This document shows, piece after piece, positions 60,105 through 64,000 of a DNA stretch of 64,000 nt. This DNA comes from Fibrobacter succinogenes. GTDB taxonomy: Bacteria; Fibrobacterota; Fibrobacteria; Fibrobacterales; Fibrobacteraceae. A program made the translations under genes and the position numbers. Under the pieces are notes generated by a model that was not told the DNA's origin, did not search any database, and saw only the letters and a list, made by a program, of their open reading frames with translations. Location: positions 1-64,000 of the forward strand of contig CACVQR010000008.1 of NCBI GenBank assembly GCA_902756345.1, given 5' to 3'. Within the stretch, counting starts at the first letter, position 1. Each line of letters begins with the position of its first letter.

Positions 60105-61358
60105 CTAGCGGCGACGAGCCTGGAAGTGCAAGCAAAGCAAAAAGCCGACCAGCACCATGCACGTCAATGCGAACGAGCCGCCATAAGACAGGAACGGCAA
60201 AGGCAAACCCGTTACCGGCATAAGGCCTACCGTCATCGCGATATTCACCATAATATGGAACAAGAAAATCGTCGAAGCCCCCATGACCATGAGCGTCACG
60301 AACGGGTCCGAAGACAACCTGCAAATCGATGTAGCACGCCACAGGAACAGGGCATAAAGAACCAGCACAAAGGCGCATCCCAAAAAGCCGAACTGTTCAC
60401 CGAGCACGCTAAAGATAAAGTCCGTATGTTCTTCGGGCAAAAAGGAAAGGTTTGTCTGCGAACCGTTTCCAAAACCTTTTCCGGCAAGGCCGCCCGAACC
60501 GATTGCTGTCAGCGACTGTAACACCTGATAGCCATCGCCCAAGGGGTCGCTCATCGGGTCCAAGAAGGTGTTCACGCGTTTTTGCTGGTGCGGTTCGAGC
60601 ATGTTCCACGCCATGGAACTTGCATAGCCCGCAAAAATATTCGCCATCAGGATCAAAGCCGTCAACACCTTCGGAAGTTTCCTGCGGAACAGGGCAAACA
60701 CCACCACGCAAATCAAAAGTCCCCAAAGGATTTCAAATAAAAGCGCCTGCGAATGCGAGAAAAGCACCGAAAGCACCGGGCTCACGATCAGGAACATATC
60801 GGTCAGGGTAAGGCCCGCAAAAAAGAACCCCACCATGGTCACGGCGATAAACACGAGAGCCGTGCTCAAGTCCGGCTGCTTAAGCACCAAGGCGAAAGGC
60901 ACAATGAACAAGAAAAAAGGAACCACGAAAGATTTCAGCTTGTACAAGCTAACCGGATGTTTCGAGAGCCAGTAAGAAATAATCAGCAAGTAAGCAATCT
61001 TTGCAAATTCCGAAGGCTGCAACTTGAAAACGCCCAAGTCGATCCAGCGCCCAGCACCCTTCACCACGTCACCGGCAAAGAACAACACCACCACAAGCAA
61101 CACGAGCGCAAGCACATACAGCGGAATTGCCGCTCGCTTCAACCAGTCAATACGCACAAAAATCAAAGCTACGGCAATGACGCTACCGAAAACGAAGTAA
61201 ACGATCTGCTTGAACCAGAACAATTCCACCACAGAAGTATCTTCAGCAATCGTAGCCGAATACACAAGGGCAACACCCACGCTCATCAAGGCAAGCGTAA
61301 GAGCAATGAACATCCAGTCAAACCGGAGCGAACGGCTAAGGAGTCGATTGGGCTTCAT
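60105..61358 (-). CDS. rodA: Rod-shape glycosyltransferase RodA
   Basis: A 417-residue SEDS protein with about ten helices. It polymerises lipid II into glycan strands together with PBP2. Visible signatures: YSATIAEDTSVVELFWFKQI, WIDLGVFKLQPSEFAKIAYL (the conserved W-LQPSE region near 107), LKQPDLSTALVFIAVTMVG, ANIFAGYASSMAWNMLEPHQ, SLTAIGSGGLAGKGFGNGSQ and GLPLPFLSYGGS near the end. ATG at 61358 overlaps mrdA by 23 bases and is preceded by AAGGAGG; a frame to 61388 is less likely. Confidence 0.94.
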   Translation of the reverse strand: MKPNRLLSRSLRFDWMFIALTLALMSVGVALVYSATIAEDTSVVELFWFKQIVYFVFGSVIAVALIFVRIDWLKRAAIPLYVLALVLLVVVLFFAGDVVKGAGRWIDLGVFKLQPSEFAKIAYLLIISYWLSKHPVSLYKLKSFVVPFFLFIVPFALVLKQPDLSTALVFIAVTMVGFFFAGLTLTDMFLIVSPVLSVLFSHSQALLFEILWGLLICVVVFALFRRKLPKVLTALILMANIFAGYASSMAWNMLEPHQQKRVNTFLDPMSDPLGDGYQVLQSLTAIGSGGLAGKGFGNGSQTNLSFLPEEHTDFIFSVLGEQFGFLGCAFVLVLYALFLWRATSICRLSSDPFVTLMVMGASTIFLFHIMVNIAMTVGLMPVTGLPLPFLSYGGSFALTCMVLVGFLLCLHFQARRR

Positions 61359-63210
61359 TTTTTCCCGCCTCCTTTTCCTTATTTTCAAAATAGGCTTCCA
61401 TCACCTTCTTGGCGATCGGGCCCGAAACAGCACCGCCGCCACCCGCAGCTTCCATAATCACGGCCACGGCAATTTCCGGGTCGTAAAGCGGCGCCACCGC
61501 GGCATACCAGGCGTGAGTCTTTTCGCCCTTCTTCCATTCACCGGAACCGGTCTTTGCCCCCACCCGAATTCCAGGGAGGGCGCCACGCTTACCAGTGCCC
61601 CCTGGATGGTTCACCACGGAATCCATGGCGGCAAGCAAAATACGGTGCGTATACGGTTTCATGTTGCCCGGGCGAACAATTTCGGGCTCGTAACGGCGGA
61701 CGACATTCCCGTCGATATCGCGGAGTTCCTTCATAAAGTGCGGCCTGTAAACGCCACGCCCCGTCGCCAAGGAACCAATCAGGGTCGCCTGTTGCAAAGG
61801 CGTTACAATCTGTCCCTGGCCAATCGAAAGGTTCAGAATCAAGCCGCGAGCCCAGCGCCAGCCCAAGCGCTTGTTTTTCTGGTTAAACGACGCCGAATCC
61901 GGAAGCCAGCCACCCTTTTCGCCAGGAATGTCAATTCCAAGCGGTTTTTCGCCCAAGCCAAAACGACGGCCGAATTCATTAATGCGGGCCATGTCAATAT
62001 CGAGACCGGCCTGGTAAAAGAACACGTCACAGCTCAGGCGAATCGCGTTCACCACATTCAAGCTGCCGTGCGTGCCCCAGCATTTCTGGTAGCGCGCCCC
62101 GTACTGGTAGCCACCCGTACAGGGCTTGGAATAATACTTGTTCTCGGTCAAAATTCCGCTTTCAAGGCCAGCGCCCGCCGTCACCAGTTTAAAAACAGAT
62201 GCCGGCGGATACGTACCCGAAATGGCGCGGTTCGTAAGCGGTCTCATGGAATCAAGCGCTACATGCGCCCAGCCCTTGTTACGCTCGCGCTTTTTCAGGG
62301 AGAATATATTCGGGTCCAGTCGCGGCGAAGAAACCATCGCCAGAATTTCACCATTGCGCGGATCAATCGCCACAAGCGCCCCCTTCGCCGAATCGGGAAT
62401 CGCTTCTTCGGCAACCTTCTGCAGGCGCAAATCAATCGTCGACACCAGGCGAAGCCCCGGCACGGGTTCCGTGCCCTCGACGCCGTCAAGCGAGCCCACT
62501 TCGCGTCCAGAAGCGTTCACTTCCACAAGCTTCATGCCGTTAACGCCACGGAACTCCTTGTCGTAAAACTGTTCCAGCCCCTTTTGCCCGATTCGGTCCC
62601 CCTGCGTATAGCCTTCGTATTCCGGCAACTTGAGTTGCTCTTCCGAAATTTCGCTAGTGTAACCCAGCGCATGCGAGGCCAGCGTGCCGTAAGGGTATTC
62701 GCGACGAGATTCAATCACCGTCATGATACCGGGCAATTCTTCGGAACGTTCTTCAATAATGGCAACCTGTTCGGCGGTTGCATCTTCCAGCAGGCGAATC
62801 GGCCTATTCTTGATCCAGCGGGAACGTTGGAACGCCGTATCCAGCGAAAGGGAATCAAACAGGCGTTCGCCCGAAGCATCCTTGATGCCGAGCAACTTCA
62901 TGAACAGGGAATCTCGATCCACTTTCTTGCGGGGCATGTTGATTGCAGTCAATGCAATCTGATAAGAAGGACGGTTACGCACCAGCACTTCGCCATTGCG
63001 GTCATAAATATATCCGCGCTCGGCAACAAGAACCACTTTGCGCAGGCGGTTGTTTTCGGAACGTTGCAGGTTTTCGTCGTAATGGGTAAACTGCAGCGAA
63101 AACAGGCGCAAAATGAGAACGAAGAACATGACCACGACACCTGTCATGTAAACAAGCACATTCCAGTTCCTGTTTTGCAGGGTCTCGTTTTCGGACATTC
63201 CCTTAAGCAT
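61336..63210 (-). CDS. mrdA: Penicillin-binding protein 2
   Basis: A 624-residue class B PBP: one N-terminal anchor (VLVYMTGVVVMFFVLILRLF), a pedestal domain (ERGYIYDRNGEVLVRNRPSY) and a transpeptidase domain with SVFK (YPPASVFKLVTAG, Ser near 335), SCD (AIRLSCDVFFYQAG) and KTG (RVGAKTGSGEW). It cross-links peptidoglycan during elongation with RodA. The start MLKGM at 63210 overlaps mreD by 8 bases; MSENE at 63198 is the alternative. Confidence 0.94.
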   Translation of the reverse strand: MLKGMSENETLQNRNWNVLVYMTGVVVMFFVLILRLFSLQFTHYDENLQRSENNRLRKVVLVAERGYIYDRNGEVLVRNRPSYQIALTAINMPRKKVDRDSLFMKLLGIKDASGERLFDSLSLDTAFQRSRWIKNRPIRLLEDATAEQVAIIEERSEELPGIMTVIESRREYPYGTLASHALGYTSEISEEQLKLPEYEGYTQGDRIGQKGLEQFYDKEFRGVNGMKLVEVNASGREVGSLDGVEGTEPVPGLRLVSTIDLRLQKVAEEAIPDSAKGALVAIDPRNGEILAMVSSPRLDPNIFSLKKRERNKGWAHVALDSMRPLTNRAISGTYPPASVFKLVTAGAGLESGILTENKYYSKPCTGGYQYGARYQKCWGTHGSLNVVNAIRLSCDVFFYQAGLDIDMARINEFGRRFGLGEKPLGIDIPGEKGGWLPDSASFNQKNKRLGWRWARGLILNLSIGQGQIVTPLQQATLIGSLATGRGVYRPHFMKELRDIDGNVVRRYEPEIVRPGNMKPYTHRILLAAMDSVVNHPGGTGKRGALPGIRVGAKTGSGEWKKGEKTHAWYAAVAPLYDPEIAVAVIMEAAGGGGAVSGPIAKKVMEAYFENKEKEAGKNEAQSTP

Positions 63211-63694
63211 GCTTCTTCTTTTTGCTGCCCAAATCCAGGTAGAAGAATATGCCGCCAATCAGCATCGTGTAAATGCATTCGGGCAGCGATTTCGTAAGGA
63301 ACAAATTCGTGACAACGTCTTTAGAAAGGCCCGTAATCGCAAAGTAAATCATGTCGCTCACAAAAAAGCCAAGGCCAAGCACGCCGACTTTAGCGGGCAA
63401 ATTGAGCGAAAGGAATCGTTCTTCAAGCTGCCCCACCGCATAGCCTACCACAGTCATGGCAATCGTATTTGCCCCGAGCCACTCCACAGGCGCATACACG
63501 TCTTGCGTAAAGCCCGCAATAAAGCCCCAAAAACATCCGGCCGTAGGCCCTCTTCTAATGGCCATCGCCACAATGAAGATCATTACGAAATCGGGCGCCA
63601 CGTCAAAGAAACTGAGCCAATCGGCAACCGTCATTTGCAAAGCAAATACGATTACAAACAAAACAAGCGATTTCAGCCACCCCAAGTTATTCAT
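63203..63694 (-). CDS. mreD: Rod shape-determining protein MreD
   Basis: A 163-residue inner-membrane protein with about five helices (LKSLVLFVIVFALQMTVADW, FVMIFIVAMAIRRGPTAGCF, GFIAGFTQDVYAPVEWLGAN, the last being the conserved segment of MreD). Part of the elongasome with MreC, PBP2 and RodA. Overlaps mreC by 8 bases and mrdA by 8 bases. Confidence 0.92.
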   Translation of the reverse strand: MNNLGWLKSLVLFVIVFALQMTVADWLSFFDVAPDFVMIFIVAMAIRRGPTAGCFWGFIAGFTQDVYAPVEWLGANTIAMTVVGYAVGQLEERFLSLNLPAKVGVLGLGFFVSDMIYFAITGLSKDVVTNLFLTKSLPECIYTMLIGGIFFYLDLGSKKKKHA

Positions 63695-64000
63695 CGAGCA
63701 GCTCCTTGATTATCCAGTCCGGTTCCTTTTCCATCACGAACACTTCTTCAAGAATCGAAAAATCCTGGAACGGACTTACTTCCATCTGGCGCATCACATC
63801 GAGATCGGACTTGCGGACTTCCTTTACAGTGCCCACGGGAATGCCCTTCGGGAAAATGCCTCCCAGGCCAGAAGTCACAAGCGTATCGCCCGCATGCACT
63901 CCCGCATGGGTCGGAACAAGCGCCGTCAAGCGGACGCCATCCATCGATTCCAGGAATCCCACCACGCGAGTACGACGGTCCATTACAGACAACTTAAGAT
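63687..64000 (-). CDS. mreC: Cell shape protein MreC (C-terminal part)
   Basis: The last 104 codons before the stop; the gene continues past the right edge of the window. The fragment has the beta-rich periplasmic pattern of MreC: DRRTRVVGFLESMDGVRLTA, VHAGDTLVTSGLGGIFPKGI and PVGTVKEVRKSDLDVMRQME. MreC links MreB filaments to the wall enzymes. The frame is open to the edge, and its position before mreD is the normal order. Confidence 0.92.
   Translation of the reverse strand, partial: LKLSVMDRRTRVVGFLESMDGVRLTALVPTHAGVHAGDTLVTSGLGGIFPKGIPVGTVKEVRKSDLDVMRQMEVSPFQDFSILEEVFVMEKEPDWIIKELLDE

Noticed and set aside
61210-63297. Long plus-strand open frame (695 codons) opposite mrdA and mreD
   Set aside because: Shadow of mrdA; no ribosome-binding site, no recognisable motif, and it crosses several real gene borders.

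Overview
The window is a stretch of chromosome that looks like Fibrobacter, most likely F. succinogenes or a close relative. Three reading frames carry the fibro-slime domain, and there is a secreted GH5 endoglucanase with a long poly-serine linker. Two lipoproteins are CotH-like, and promoter boxes have the form TAnnTTTG, as in the Bacteroidetes/Fibrobacter group. Species assignment is inference; no rRNA is present.

Layout. 1-9.2 kb is a surface-glycan locus: PEP mutase/nucleotidyltransferase (cut by the left edge), two GT2 and one GT8-like glycosyltransferase, a secreted endonuclease/exonuclease/phosphatase-fold enzyme, an O-antigen ligase/polymerase-like membrane protein, two adjacent LicD proteins and UDP-glucose dehydrogenase. 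9.3-22.2 kb, all on the minus strand, holds a CotH lipoprotein, a DMT transporter, a four-helix-bundle protein inside a repeat element, a lytic transglycosylase, EI and HPr, an MCE protein, TrmH, an exported unknown and an M16-like lipoprotein lacking the zinc motif. 22.6-28.2 kb has GluQ-RS, a 1365-residue degenerate helicase/nuclease-like protein and a SPOR protein. 28.3-43 kb is the fibro-slime region: two proteins of about 1.6 thousand residues, one shorter paralogue, an FHA-GGDEF diguanylate cyclase and a MATE exporter. 43-52.6 kb carries a lipoprotein, an NAT-like enzyme, AzlCD, the GH5 cellulase, MltG, a second MATE exporter and BirA. 52.6-55 kb is a quinone cluster (MenG/UbiE, UbiX, UbiA). 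55-59.3 kb has a second CotH lipoprotein, tRNA-Phe, an HD-GYP phosphodiesterase and tRNA-Ser. 59.3-64 kb is the rod-shape operon mreC-mreD-mrdA-rodA followed by comF.

The most unusual signal is a family of short arrays built from degenerate 7-bp units, often arranged as inverted arms. One copy brackets a four-helix-bundle (S23/IVP-type) gene, others are empty or single-armed, most intergenic copies lie at the 3' end of a gene, and two sit in frame inside coding sequences. Other points of interest are a 283-bp structured element with 11-bp terminal inverted repeats, a giant protein whose helicase and nuclease motifs all look degraded, and many genes whose -10 box lies only 2-11 nt before the start codon, suggesting leaderless mRNAs.

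Functionally the window is dominated by the cell envelope: glycan synthesis and decoration, peptidoglycan enzymes (Slt, MltG, PBP2/RodA), adhesion and cellulose attack, plus c-di-GMP synthesis and breakdown enzymes that may regulate them. Motif and family calls were made by eye; no database search was run.
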